Origin: Siphonodentalium dalli
Taxonomy: Eukaryota > Mollusca > Scaphopoda > Gadilida > Siphonodentaliidae
Assembly: GCA_032622095.1 (NCBI GenBank)
Contig: CP136063.1
Coordinates: 82,065,980-82,129,979 of the forward strand
Length of the DNA stretch: 64,000 bases
Direction: 5' to 3'
The position numbers were made by a program, and so were the translations under genes. Shown here piece after piece: positions 11,836 through 23,879 of the stretch; positions within the stretch are counted from its first letter, which is position 1, and every line of letters begins with the position of its first letter. Under the pieces are notes generated by a model. That model was not told where the DNA came from and made no database searches. It worked only from the letters and a program-made list of their open reading frames with translations.

Positions 11836-12835
11836 CTTCACTCCCGGTGGGTATATATTTCATGTCAGACAGAACTGTATCCGATATACCATAAGAAAGG
11901 TCATAAAAAACTAGAAATAAAACCCCAAGGTTGCATATTATTGATGCGGTATTCGCCCCGTATTAAATTGTTGAAAACTGCGGTCAGAGTAAGAAATCTT
12001 CTCAGATACAACCACATTTTCGGCGCGAATCATCGCGTGGAGGTCATGGAATTATATTCGGAAGAAATCGGAACCGCCCGAAAAACGACGATCGGCTGGC
12101 ACGCACGGTTAAGAGAACAGCCAAAAACAATAGCCGACATGTCGATAACCGAAAGTAGATTCAACAAAACACAAACTAGATAATGTGATTATGTCTTGAT
12201 TTTTGCATCGATATCTCATGTTTTCTAATTGAAATGTCGAGAATTAATTGGCAACTAACAAAGTGTACACACTGTGTATATGTTATATATGGATTGTTTG
12301 CAAATTTAGGCGTGAATGGGTATTCGTGCACAGCATGCAAAATACGATTGGCACACCTCCGAACCGATCAGCTGATCCAGGTCGTCATGCTTCTCATCGA
12401 TTGAAAATAAACAAATCGGGGAATTCCTGCCCTTCTTATCAAACGTCAACACATTTGGTCGAATTTAAGATGAAGTTATCTGCAATGGCATTATTGACTT
12501 ATGTAAATGGAAATTATTAGCAATATTTCAAACGCAGAGAGTGCATGAACCACCGATCGATCTATAAATTATAATAGCCCAATCGGGCTGAACTAGATCG
12601 ATTGGTCTTCCTGGCATAGTGGTTGCTGCTGTAAGAGAGGGAACTCTAAATTTCTTAAATATTAAAATTTTGTTTGTTTTCAGATTTGTACAAGTTTATA
12701 ATGAATATTACTAGTAAAACAATATACCATTGTCTTTCATTAGTTTCAAAATAAATGAGAATTTTTTTTAATTGGTAGAAACAGCTGATCGAAAGAACAA
12801 TTTAGAGTACTCCCCTTATCCCAGATTCACTTTAT
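11836..12835. other. Unannotated sequence inside the composite
   Basis: Small frames at 11941-12183 and 12248-12520 have no recognisable domain, no splice context and no paralogue in the window. I do not annotate them as genes. Confidence 0.4.
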
Positions 12836-13475
12836 AGTAGCTAATTACACTTAAGCATAAATTATTTATGCTTAAGCATAATTAACTTACGATCAGCGTA
12901 ATACATTTGAATTACGCTTGAGTGTAATTGGGTTCATCAGCTATCTCACCTCTATGGGAGGAAGCCAAATTAACATTTAATAAATAATTGAGCTAAAGCC
13001 CCCCCCCCCAATCAAGGAATCTCTAATTACACTTAAGTGCAATAAGAATATTTCTTATCGCGCTTAAGTGCAATAAGAAGATTCCTTATTGCGCTTAGAG
13101 ATTCCTTATTGCGCTTAAGTGCAATACGATATTCCTTTTTGTGCTTAAGTGCAATAAGATATTCCTTATTGTGCTAGCGCAATTAGATATTTCCTTATTG
13201 AACTTAATCGCAATTATATCTTCCCTTATTATATCGCTTAAGCTCAATTATATCGCTTAAGCTCTATTATTTATTAAATGTTAATTTGGCTCCCCATATA
13301 CCTCATGTATATTGGTATAACCTGATGTAGGTTACTGGCATTAGTAATGCGGTTGCATCCATTTCAGCTTGAGGGGAGTTCAATGAGAGTGTATATGAAT
13401 TACGTTTAAGCGTACTTCATTTACGCTTAAGCGCGGAACTCATTTACACTTAAGCATAATTAATATGAATAATGC

Positions 13476-13952
13476 TTAAAGGTACTCAACCCGTAAAGAG
13501 GGTCCCCATCTCAACAAATTCCAACAACAACAATCCGATCAGAGGGTCCTATATTACTATTTAATTGGCTTTGGGGGTAAAACATATTTGATTCGAGTCG
13601 AGGAACCCATCAAACAAAGCTCAGAGTTATTAGATATTGATTTTTCAAATTTGTTATGTTCTCGAGATCAGTACTAATAACTGCCGTAATCTGCTCTGGA
13701 TGTGTACTCCAAATATATTCAAACAGACAAGGATGAATAACTCTAAAATCAAGTGGTAATTTTAACGTAATTTTGACTGAGTTCTGGGCCAGATAGTATT
13801 CCCGATAATGAAAAATAATAGATTTCTAAAATCGATATCTAACAAATCTGAGCTTTGATGGGTGACTTCCTCGACTCGAATCAAATATTTTTGACCCCCG
13901 AAGCCATTGAAATAGTAATTGAGAGGAGTTTTATCGGGTTGAGTACCTTTAA
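13476..13952 (+). mobile_element. TTAA-inserted MITE family B, copy in palindrome array
   Basis: Element 13480-13948 starts AGGTACTCAACCCG and ends with the complement of AGGTACTCAACCCG. TTAA flanks both sides (13476-13479 and 13949-13952) within GCTTAA and TTAAGC, so it appears to have landed in one of the CTTAAG palindromes. Confidence 0.8.
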
Positions 13953-14417
13953 GCAAATACCTAACTCCAACTGATTTCCTCTGTCTGAATAATTGAGTCC
14001 ATCTCATAGTATATGGGGGAGTCTAAACCGATGTTTGATTGATGTCTAAATTGCCAGAGTAAATTTGAGTTTAGAGAAAATCGCATGGGAGACAGCCTTT
14101 TCAAATATATTATTTATTAGTGTAAATCAATTGCGCTCAAGCGCAAAAAATATGTGTCTAATAATATATTTGCGCTTTAGCATAAAATTGCCATAAATGT
14201 GATCTATTATATGGGAGGCCCTTTTCACATTTATTATTTATTTACGCTTAAGCGCAAATAACCTCTATCATTTGCAATTAAGCAAATAGATCATATTTGC
14301 GCTTAAGCGCAAATCATTTGCACTTAAGCGCAAATAAAAATCAATATGCAATGATCCCCCCTGAATTAATTTTACATGGCACAGGCCTAAACACATCACT
14401 AAAGTTGATATAGCCCC

Positions 14418-14815
14418 ACCATATGAGGGAAACAATCCCCCAGAAACCCCAAGATCTGTTTTATGACCATGGAAATGATATAGATCTGTGTAGGATATGT
14501 CTCTTTTATAAAATATACTATATCTCTGGGATGGCGACACAAATTCTTGGGGACAGGGATGCTGATATTATGAAAATAGGGGTTTTCCCCCCAACTTCAA
14601 GTCAATGAGTACACCATATGAGGGAAGAAAACCTCAGTAACCCCTAATTCCCTATTTATGGCCATGGAAATGGTATATATCTGTGCAGGAGATAATAAAA
14701 TATACATGAGCTCTGGGAGTGAGGCACCAAATCTTGGGACACCAGGGACAGAGATGCTGATATGCATATGGAAATATGTTTTTTCTTCAACTTCGAGTCT
14801 GTATGGGGCTATTAC
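14418..14815. repeat. Imperfect tandem duplication, 195-bp period
   Basis: ACCATATGAGGGAA starts at 14418 and again at 14613. Both units go on through a GACCATGGAAATGATATA / GGCCATGGAAATGGTATA segment and a CTCTGGGA segment. They are diverged and noncoding. Confidence 0.75.
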
Positions 14816-15470
14816 TATGGGCCCATGCTAATATAATATGAGATGGACTCAATCATTCACATCAGAGGGATGTAATGGAGTGTTAGGTATTTGCGCTTAA
14901 GCGCAAATAAATTGATAGACACATATTTGTGCTTAAGCGCAAATGATTTACGCTTAAGCACAAATATTTGCGCTTAATGATTTATGCTTAAGCACAAATA
15001 TTTGCGCTTAAGCGCAAATAAATACTAAATGTGAAAATGGCCTCCCATACTATTTCCGCTAAAGCGCATATGATTTGTATTTAAGTATAAATGATTTGCT
15101 CTTAAGTGCAAATGATTTACACTTAAGCGTAAATGATTTACGATTAAGCAGAATCAGAATAAATGTGAAAACGGCTTCTCGTATAATCGCTTAAGCATAA
15201 TTCATTTATGATTAAGTGTAATTAATCTATCAATGAAAATAAATGACCAGTGAGCTTAAGCGTAAATCAATTACGCTTAAGCACACTTTAATCAATTACG
15301 CTTAAGCACACTAGTCATAATTCTATTACTCATAGGAGTAATGCTTTATCTACATCATACGGTTAAGCGTAAGTGAAGTACGCTTTATATGTGTGCATTA
15401 CACCTGAGTGTAATACATTACGCTTAATTGTAATTCACTTACGCTAACGTGCAATTAGCTAATACATGTG

Positions 15471-16235
15471 AAGAAGGCTTTCCATTATAGTTATCATCCA
15501 TCAGAATGAATAGTGCTTACTAAAGCTTGACAACAGAATTTGCCATTAAAAACATTTCATGGCCAATGAGCTAACAAATGTTCTGTACTGGCATATTGAA
15601 TACCAATTATTTGTACTATTGTACAGGTATAATGTAATTAAACAGTTTTGAGTTACAAAAGTAAGACAACTCTTTCTGCACGGTACTGTGCTTGCGGCCA
15701 GATTGATGTAAAAATTCGGTCAATGCGCTTACAATTTTCTATAAATAGTAACATTTTGGAATTATTACCTCTCGATCACTGTTCGATTATAATCTTTGCC
15801 ACTAACTCGGCCAATGTTCTTCCGTTTGTGATTTCACGCAACAATTCCCTTTCTATTCCTTCCCTGTCGAATTGACTACCGATTGCGATGGCAATTTGTT
15901 TTTCGCTTTAATATTCTGATGTGCATGACGCTATTCCAGCGAACGGTCATCCTCCCTAGAAGCCATTTCTGAGAACGAAACCCGATTCAATCCCAATCGA
16001 GTCGGAAGTGCTCGGGCATTTCCGTGACTGCACAAGACAACGCATCGGTTTGTATTTTCGTGTTATTATGGTGAGATTAATCGGGACGATTGATGAATAT
16101 AAATAGTTAGCCGAATGGCCGTATAATGTGTACAAACTGACTTCAGGATGGGGGATTTCGTGTATCTGAGTTATTTTATTCACTCTTCCCACAGAATGAC
16201 GCAGGGAACTCAATTGTGAGGTTCAATTTACGTTT
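15471..16235. other. Unannotated sequence, end of a D-family MITE at its right edge
   Basis: No gene recognised. The right edge (about 16217-16237) reads GTTTCACATCACTTTAAG, the terminal sequence of family D with its TTAA target. Confidence 0.4.
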
Positions 16236-16640
16236 CACATCACTTTAAGACGTTGCCATGGTCTTTTGCCACATTTTCCCAAATTTTCCTAACCGAGCAA
16301 AGCAGGAATTTCTATTTGACCCACTTTTTCGGACTCGACCCAAAAACTTTTCGGCCCAAAACGTTCGGGCCAGGTGGCCCAGGTGGCCATATGTGACAGT
16401 TTGTCACATTTTCCGAAATTTTCCCGACCGAGCAGAGCGAAAACTGCGATTCGACCCACTTTTTCGGACTCGACCCAAAATCTTTTCGGCCCAAAATTTT
16501 TGACCGATGTGGCCATTTATGACCCCGCACTTGTTTCGGATTATTTTCGGACTTTGCCTATTTTCGAGGCATTTTTGAACTTTTTTCCAGAATTTTTTTT
16601 CACAGGAAATGTTGTCTCGCCCTACTTAAGACGTTGCCAT
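16236..16640. mobile_element. Foldback-like module E, copy 2
   Basis: Shares CCCACTTTTTCGGACTCGAC, GTCTCGCCCTACTTAAG and AGACGTTGCCATGGTC blocks with the copy at 11204-11835, mostly in opposite orientation. The AGACGTTGCCATGGTC block is directly repeated at both of its edges (about 16248 and 16630), as expected if one unit was duplicated or inserted into another. Confidence 0.65.
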
Positions 16641-16709
16641 GGTCATTTGCCACATTTTCCCAAATTTTTTGAATAAGGAATAAGTAACGAAATTCACGCT
16701 GCTCGTAGT

Positions 16710-17144
16710 GATCATATTCCACCAGAACAAAACCTTGGAACTATTTGGTTTTTAAAGGGAACTTTATAAAGTCCAAAAAATAATGCCGGGAATATATTTC
16801 TTAGTTATTATCTGTTCCTTAATAATTTACTTCACTGTATGTGAAGATCAGAACTCGAAATTGCATGCTTTTCTGTGATTTTTGGTGAGCCGATATTGCA
16901 AAAAACATTGAATTAATTACCCAGGAGAAAAATCCACAATTGTAAGCGACGCAAAGCAAAATCGCTCACAAATTCACTTAAAATCGTGAAATTTCGAGTT
17001 CGGACATTCACATACATTGAAGTAAATTATTAAGGACTGGATATTAACTTAGAAATATATTCCCCGCGTTATTTTTCTACTTTATAAAGTTCCCTGTCAA
17101 AACTTCGAAAAGTTCCCAAGTTTTGTACTGGTGGAATATGATCT
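16710..17144. mobile_element. Long-hairpin MITE F
   Basis: The left end GATCATATTCCACCAG is matched by its complement at 17129-17144. The arms continue pairing inwards through AAAGGGAACTTTATAAAGT, GGAATATATTTCT and TAATTTACTTCA segments. It splits the right inverted repeat of the 6.1-kb composite, so it inserted after that repeat existed. Confidence 0.75.
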
Positions 17145-17186
17145 CTACGGGCGTTAGCCAGAGTAGATATTCATGACATGATCTAC

Positions 17187-17711
17187 ATCTTATAGGTCTC
17201 AGTTTGTTGGAAGTAACCTGATGAAAAACTTATATAGTGACATAATATTCTGTTGACGGTTCGATCTCTGGGTAGAAATTATTATTTAATGGCTGAATAT
17301 ATATTTTTAAAACACCCGGGGGGGGGGGGGGGGTAAATACACCTGATAACACGTGGGTGATAATGGGTATATTATATAAAAAAAACGTTGGCCTATTTAG
17401 TCCAAACTGAACAAGTTTCAACGAACTGTATATTTTGCACTAGAACTGTTAACAATTAAAGTCAATGGAATGTGGCTGTTTACAACAAACACGAGCTTGT
17501 AGTATGTGTAAAATTTCCTGTTGTCTATACACACCCCATTAAATGCTGAGTTACTGTCTGCAATCTCACGTACTAATCATCTAATCTCACGATGCAGCTA
17601 TAGTAAAAACTATTAAATATCACAGCATGCCGCCCAATCTGATGCGTATTTTCTGTCTGCAATTAAAAAAAACACGTAAACACGTATTATGTAACCAAAC
17701 AATATGCGCGA
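17187..17711. other. Unannotated sequence with poly-G run
   Basis: A run of about 16 G lies at 17318-17333. Otherwise nothing is supported. Confidence 0.4.
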
Positions 17712-18055
17712 GTTACTATAGAGCTTTGTCGGGCACAGACAGGACGAATGAATAATTCGCAATATTTAACGCGAGTTGCCCCCGAGATATTTAGTTCGAC
17801 GCGACCGATTTTACGTTTTTCGACAACATGTACATGAAACAGATGACGATACTTTTCTCTCAAATTACATTTTACATTATGTCTCGCTATAACTTTGTCG
17901 GGCACAGGCAGGAAAAATGAATAATTCGGAATATTTAACAGAGATAACCCTAACATATTGAGTTCGACGTGACCGATTTCACGTTTTTCGACAACATGCA
18001 CATGGAACAGATGCAGACACTTTTTTCTTCCAAATTACATTTTACATTGCGTGTC
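17712..18055. repeat. Two-copy tandem repeat, 169-bp period
   Basis: CTTTGTCGGGCACAG occurs at 17724 and 17893, followed in both by AATGAATAATTCG, GTTCGACG and ACGTTTTTCGACAACATG. A minus-strand open frame over it (17687-18001) repeats the same peptide phrase only because of indels and is not taken as a gene. Confidence 0.8.
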
Positions 18056-19846
18056 GATGATGTGATTTTGTTGTTGACATTGCACTTATGCCGAAATTAT
18101 TTTTATATACGCCCGCTTTTAAAAAACGTGACGTATTTAGGTATTGGTCCATCAGTCTGTCCGTCCGTTCGCTTTTGGTTTATGGATGACAACTTTAGAT
18201 ATATAGTCTCTTCTGAATGGAATTAAATTAGGTAGGTTGGTTTACTATCACAACATACAGGACAAGTTCGAATTGGGGTTCCGCCCGCCCATTTTCACCA
18301 GAGTTATGACCATTTTGTTTGAATTTGCACTCTGTATTTCCGTTTTCGGATGACCACTCTTTAGCAAGTCTATGCTGAATGGAATAAAATTGCTTCTGTG
18401 CGTTTACTAGCCAAAAATACAGGTCATTGGCCCTTTATTGGACAACGGGCATATTTTGCCACACCTATCATGATAGCGAGGTCATTGTTCTCTTATTGCA
18501 GGCAGTTTCAGTGGAAATGGCACATTTGAACCTCAACGTTATATGTCTACGTATTTTGGAAGTAGGAATGAGATGTAGAATTTCAGTTAATCGTATATTT
18601 TATGTTTCCTGTCGTAAATTGTATGTTTCCTGTCCGGCTCAGTGTCACAAAATTATGTTATCTATACTTTCGGTCTCATTTTATTCCGAGTCCACTGCAT
18701 GTTTTTTTGTTTTTTTTTAAATATATATGTTATAAGCTATTTAACATTTCTGTAATGTGTTGAGACCATAAATTAAACAACATCAAAGTCAATGAAACCT
18801 AAATAAAAAGGTAAAATCATAAATAAATATATGGATTAAAACCACCACAATGGGAGCTTCTCAACGAAATATAAATGGGTATGAACCTATAATAAATACT
18901 CTTGAACTATAATAAACATCGTTATTCGACGAGGGCAGGATTGTGTCATCCAATGCACAAGGACGATGATGGGTTCATTATCCGAGTTCTCCATGTCATT
19001 TATAAGACACACCTAGAGTCATAGCAGTATCGTACGGCGGCGTATAGAACCATGCTGCAATGAGATGTCACCAAAACGGATTTGGGATGTCAAAGATACG
19101 GATTATATATTTCGCATTTTGACTGTAATTCTGTTTGAAAATATCCCCATTATCTTTTGGACAAGCCGCCATATGTTCGATCTTTCCCTATTGTTGTCGT
19201 GTTCGAATCGAGGTACATGTGCAAGAGCCTATTCGTGTATGTTTGTCAGTGTTTTATGTTCTAATGTCCTACTAAAAGTATAGGCTAGTCTGTAATATTC
19301 AATAGTATAGGCCCGGAACATTAAAACAGTGTAAATCATGAGTGGACATGGACATGTCTGAAGTATGCCCGTTGGGGGCGTCCAACTAAAAGTTTCTTAA
19401 CGCAACCCGCCCCTTTCGGGAAATTCCATTTGCACCACCTGTCAGGTTGGAGTTTTCATCGAGTTTACATCGGGTTATTCAGCTATTGGATATGACAACC
19501 CCCGAAGGTTGGATTTGTTATAACTGGTGGCCATTTCAGTTGGAAAATCTGATGGAAATTTTTAAATTGTATAAATATGCGGCTTTTTGTCTGAAAACAA
19601 TTTTTGACACTAAATACTAAACAACTTGAACCAATTTTAGTCTAAATTTTCTAACTGAGGCTGTGTAGGGCAAGACATTTCCAAATGTTGAAAATGTTGA
19701 CCAACGTATAGGGGCATCTCGCATCAATGTCACACCCATGTATGTGAAAGGGTGGATGAACCACCCGACTAAGAGTACAGAACAATGAGCTTCATAATTA
19801 TGTAGCCCGGTATGTTCGTGGATATATAGAGTCTACTCTTTGGTAT
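18056..19846. other. Unannotated, with degenerate dispersed repeat
   Basis: From about 18110 to 18480 there is a GTCTGTCCGTCCGTTCG phrase followed by two similar blocks (CTGAATGGAATTAAATT and CTGAATGGAATAAAATT). A comparable CTGTCCGTCCGTCCG phrase is at 38248. Dispersed repeats with such leaders are common in mollusc genomes; this is from general knowledge and was not searched. Confidence 0.4.
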
Positions 19847-19908
19847 GAAATGTTCAGATATTAAGTCCGACAAACGGCCGTTTGTTGAACTAATTATCTG
19901 AACATTTC
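19847..19908. repeat. Palindromic repeat family C, copy 3
   Basis: GAAATGTTCAGATATTAAGT pairs with a right arm ending ATCTGAACATTTC around CAAACGGCCGTTTG. Confidence 0.65.
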
Positions 19909-22030
19909 TTAAGGGTTCATTTACATTGCTGTAGATATGTATACAGTTATACACGCATACTAGTGTAAACGGGTTGATATAGAAATGCACACAGAAATAA
20001 AACGGTATTCGTTCGTGTGAAAAAAAATCGTATCGGTTATAAGTCATGGTCAACACCGAGGCATTGCGATAGGCAAATCGGATTTGATTAATTGTTACTC
20101 AGTCTTGGCGAATGTGCTCAATATTTCTTTGTCATTTCAACTCACGTATTTCACACTGTGTAAGCGAGAAACTCCGTGCAGGTGTATGGTGGGACAAAGT
20201 TCTTAAAGTAAAATGTTACTATACAGTTTATCTTGTTTATATTTGTTCTTCTTGGAGTTTGGTAATACCTTGGTACACCCAAGACAACAACAGGGCGACC
20301 GCAAAAGCATAACATAACCATTATCAACTGGTGTAAGAATAAACTGCTTTGGTCTTCTGATAGTTGATTAATTTTTTGTTTGTCTGGCCTAAACTGACAC
20401 GACTCATAGTGAATTGTCAATTAGCAGAGTACTGATGAGCGCGCGTTCACTATCAGTAATCATGTTGTGATCACAGCAATCTGTGACACGTGACTTCACA
20501 CAGATCTGTAGACAGATCTACAGCAAAGTAAATGCACCCTAAAGGAACAACTCGTTAGAGTAGATTCGTAGTCCAACGGATCAGTCTCAGAAACACCAGA
20601 TAACACATCAGAACTCAACGCATTGCCATTTTCTATTGTTTCTAACACTTTCCCGCTCGTTAACACTTGAGTAGGAATTTACTCGTTTAACCTATTGTTA
20701 TATCAAGGGCATTAATGGAATTATCATTATTGAAACCGAATAACCTTATCACGCATATATAGATAGCGTTTTGCCACAATGCCGGGTCGTTTTATAGCTT
20801 ACCCAAGGCAGTATATGAAGACTCTATATATTGTTATCGCTAAACGATTAATGCGGATACAACCTTACCCGGATTATGTGTGGATGTATTAGCTCAGTCG
20901 TGTTAATTTCAATTATCGACAGCAATAGAATCATATAGTTCTTGTTGTTTTTACACTTATAAATATACGGCCAATAATGCCGCCCTAGTATATATATATA
21001 TAGCTCGAGTATGAGTCTAGTTATCACTTTCTATACTAAATACTCATTGACGAGTAGTTATCTCTTAGGATTAAACAATTCCCACCAATATGAATCTTTC
21101 TCCGCGTGTATTATCTTTTCACCACCGTGACACAATCGTCTGCTTATTTCGCACGAACAAATGAATAACTACTATTCCTTGCATATTTACATTTATAGCT
21201 GAATGGGGGAATCCATTTGATAGAAAGTATAGTCATGAGCACAATGTATTTCTTTAAAGGTTTGCACCAAGAAGTGCGGCCGGTACTTTTCCACAAAGCA
21301 CCCAACCACACCCCTATAAGTACGACATAATTGATTTCTAAATATATGGAAAATGTACAAAACAAGCCAATTAAAACATGTATTAAGATGGATATCTACA
21401 AAACACCGAAAGTGTTTACGAATTAGTACGCCCACAACGACGACTTAAACTCGTGAAATACAAAGCTTACTGACCGCTGCGCTATTATTATATATGAGAT
21501 GGGATGAAATTGCTCGAATAGTTGACATATTTGCTCTCAATCGATCGTTTGTGAATAATAAATTCTGACGATATTCAAAGATAAAAGAGGGCGATCTTTC
21601 CTTTATAAATTGTGCACGTGGGATGATATGGAAGCCAGACTTAGCATGTTGACACGGGTACAATTACGTATGCAGTGCGTACCACGATATCTCTGTTACC
21701 ATTCAATAGGGAACCAACCCTGCTAAAGTGTCCTATTGAAATAAAAACATTTGTCGAACGACACCTACAGATTCACAAAATCGTGACTTGAACGATCGTA
21801 ATGAATTCCATTTGTCAAACAGAAAGAGGACATGGAAGCCACGTCACCGAAATACATGTTAAAAAATACCATGATTTCACACCAGTAACCCTTTCTTTTC
21901 GAAATGGTTTCTCCCAGCCAGTTCAAAAATACACACACGTATGAATGGTCTATTATTCATCTGGGGGGATGTAAAGGTGATAATAGCAGATGACGGACAA
22001 TAAAAGTGCAGAAGGAGCCATATTTGTTGG
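19909..22030. other. Unannotated intergenic sequence
   Basis: No gene recognised. A segment near 20568-20625 (GTAGTCCAAC, GATCAGTCTCAG, CATCAGAACTC) resembles 25510-25570, which hints at an old dispersed repeat. A short TA run lies at 20990-21002. Confidence 0.4.
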
Positions 22031-22082
22031 GGGAAATGTTCAACAAACGATATATGGTTGAACTTATTATCTGAACATTTCC
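22031..22082. repeat. Palindromic repeat family C, copy 4
   Basis: GGGAAATGTTCAACAAACGA pairs with an arm ending ATCTGAACATTTCC. The left arm lacks the AGATAATAAG segment present in the right arm, so one arm has a small deletion. Confidence 0.65.
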
Positions 22083-22233
22083 TACATACGGGATGCCATA
22101 TAATCAATGATGCTTTAGTACAGATATAGTTAAATCACCGTATGTACGTCTTCTATATCAGAGAATAATTAGATCCGACCCATGAGCTCATTAATATGAG
22201 GTTTCGATGTCCAGATATCGACCTTCAAAAATG

Positions 22234-22496
22234 GAGGTTTTAAAGACATATTATAGACCTGTTCGGGTGCGTGAAATTGATTAGTCAGTATTCCGGTGTT
22301 ATGCTAACTGGATGAATGTAGCATTCTACTAGCATCGCTGAAAATCGATGGACACTGCCGTTAATTAATATATGAGTGTCGGTGTGTGTTGTCAATTTGG
22401 ATTATAATATTTGTAAAAATAACTACTTTGAGCATGATTGTTCTCCATTTATATATGATCACCCCACCGGAGTGTTTCACATCACTTTAAGTGGAA
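22234..22496 (-). mobile_element. MITE family D, inverted copy
   Basis: Reading on the minus strand it begins, after TTAA, with AGTGATGTGAAACACTCCGG and follows the same order of blocks as 7418-7833 down to the AAAGACATATTATAG / CTATAATATGTCTTT-type end. It is shorter and diverged. Confidence 0.6.
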
Positions 22497-22598
22497 AATT
22501 GATGAATAAATAATTCTGAATTATTTGGTGATAATGGGATCGTGGGTCATTAACCCTTTAATGACGGGAGTTGCGCTGGTGCAGCATTAAAGACCACA

Positions 22599-22733
22599 AG
22601 CCAGTGTATTTTCATATATATGCGAGTCTCCCATAGGAAGCCTCACATATATAAGAGAATACACTGGCTTACAAGGTTAAGGTAAATATTGTTAGGCTAA
22701 TGTATTCTCTTATATATGCGAGGCTCCCTATAT
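22599..22733. repeat. Palindrome pair related to the 512-743 MITE
   Basis: 22599-22670 is a palindrome with AAGCCAGTGTATT ends around ATATATGCGAG and CTCACATATAT. A partial second copy (TATTCTCTTATATATGCGAG at about 22704) follows. It is the same family as 512-743, but the second hairpin has lost its right half. Confidence 0.65.
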
Positions 22734-22740
22734 TGAAATA

Positions 22741-23879
22741 AGCCGATAGTGGACTTATTTTCGTAATTCCGTTTTTTTGGCGCAAACTACAGTGCTCACA
22801 CATTTTAAAGAGCGAGCATCTGGTAAGTAGTCGGTTGGTTTATTCGTGTTATTGTTCGCCCATAATGAACTTATTATAGGTTATTTTGGGTCGATAATGA
22901 CACTAAAACACTCTCATTTTCAGTTCGTTATGGACTCAAAATGAGGCAATTCTACGCCGATTATGAACCTAAAACAAATCCCATTATAAGCCGACGTCAG
23001 GGGTGGGGGGGGGGGGGGGGGGGGGGGTTCCGGGCACGTATGCCGGGGTGGGTGGGTGGTCGATAGGACCAACAAACTATTTTTTCCGCAACTCAAAAAT
23101 ATTTTTCCTGTAAGTCTTTTTGACTGTTTTTGCAATGAGTTTGGCTTAAAACACATATATATGTCAATATTAACATAAATGACAGATTTCACGATTATCA
23201 GACAAACAGTATAGCCTGTAGCCCATGCTAATGGATTGAATTTTGAAATCCAAGATGGCTGCTGGCAGCCATGTTTTTTTGACCGAATGACCCCAAAATG
23301 ACTTGTTCCTATTTACATGTCAATGTTAACATCAATGACTAATAGTATGCACATAAATTCATATACAGATGTTTACGCGGGGGTGGGTGGGTCCCAACAA
23401 GGGTCGAAAGTCAAAAATCAGCATACGTGCCTGCAATTTTTTTCCGACTCCCCCCTGACAACGTGACGATTTTTGGGACAACAGGCTCAAAATAAAGTCG
23501 AAGGTGTGTGTGTGTCAAGAGAAGCCTCGAGTTTCTAGGAGGCGAAACTACCACATATTAGCACACATTGTTTCGAAAATTGCATCTGTGCTAGAGAAGG
23601 ACAGTTTATCTAATGTAATGTCATAACAATTTTATTATAATGTTAAAGATGAACTTTCGTTGGGCCCCGAGGGGTGAAACTTGTCGACCTCCCGTTTAAC
23701 ATATATTCAATTAATCGGCAGAAAATTCAAGAAGAAAAAATTAAATCTCGTACAGAACAAAAGGGAAACAACAGTTCTCTAAATATTCTCGAATAATAAG
23801 CTACGTATAATTGGTGACATTTGTCGATAGGCTTACCAGTCAGCTCCCACGACTGTTTTATAATTGGGGTGTACCTAAA
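22741..23879. other. Unannotated sequence with long poly-G run
   Basis: A G-run of about 23 (23005-23027), interrupted just upstream by one T, could form G-quadruplex structures and is a likely length error point in assembly. No gene is seen. Confidence 0.45.

Larger units (their letters stand above)
12840..15470. repeat. Dispersed TTAAGC palindrome array
   Basis: At least two dozen copies of CTTAAG, many extended to TTGCGCTTAAGCGCAA or close variants, are spread at irregular intervals over about 2.6 kb. Superimposed larger inverted repeats pair 12960-13000 with 13262-13300, 13961-14020 with 14835-14892, and 14212-14260 with 15000-15055. A family B MITE (13476-13952) and a duplicated 195-bp block (14418-14815) interrupt the array. 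No gene is supported. Confidence 0.8.
11114..17186. mobile_element. 6.1-kb composite flanked by long inverted repeats
   Basis: The left end (GTAGATCATGCCATGAATCT and about 80 bp more, including CTACTCTGGCTAACGCCCGT and TTACTTATTCCTTATTC) recurs inverted at 16672-16708 and 17145-17186, split on the right by a hairpin MITE. Inside each end lies a copy of a second inverted module (11204-11835 and 16236-16640). The middle holds the TTAAGC palindrome array. No transposase was seen. It could be one very large foldback element or an assembly of nested insertions. Confidence 0.55.

Noticed and set aside
11287-11894. Several long open frames on both strands, candidate gene
   Set aside because: Frames on opposite strands read complements of the same inverted repeats and recur at 16258-16676; they come from transposon module E.
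19190-19220. GTTCGAATC box as a tRNA B-box
   Set aside because: No matching A-box, acceptor stem or cloverleaf could be drawn around it.
23000-23030. Poly-G tract as a regulatory G-quadruplex
   Set aside because: Homopolymer runs of G or C are common here (17318, 41267, 50770, 58488) and mostly inside repeats; no gene start is near.
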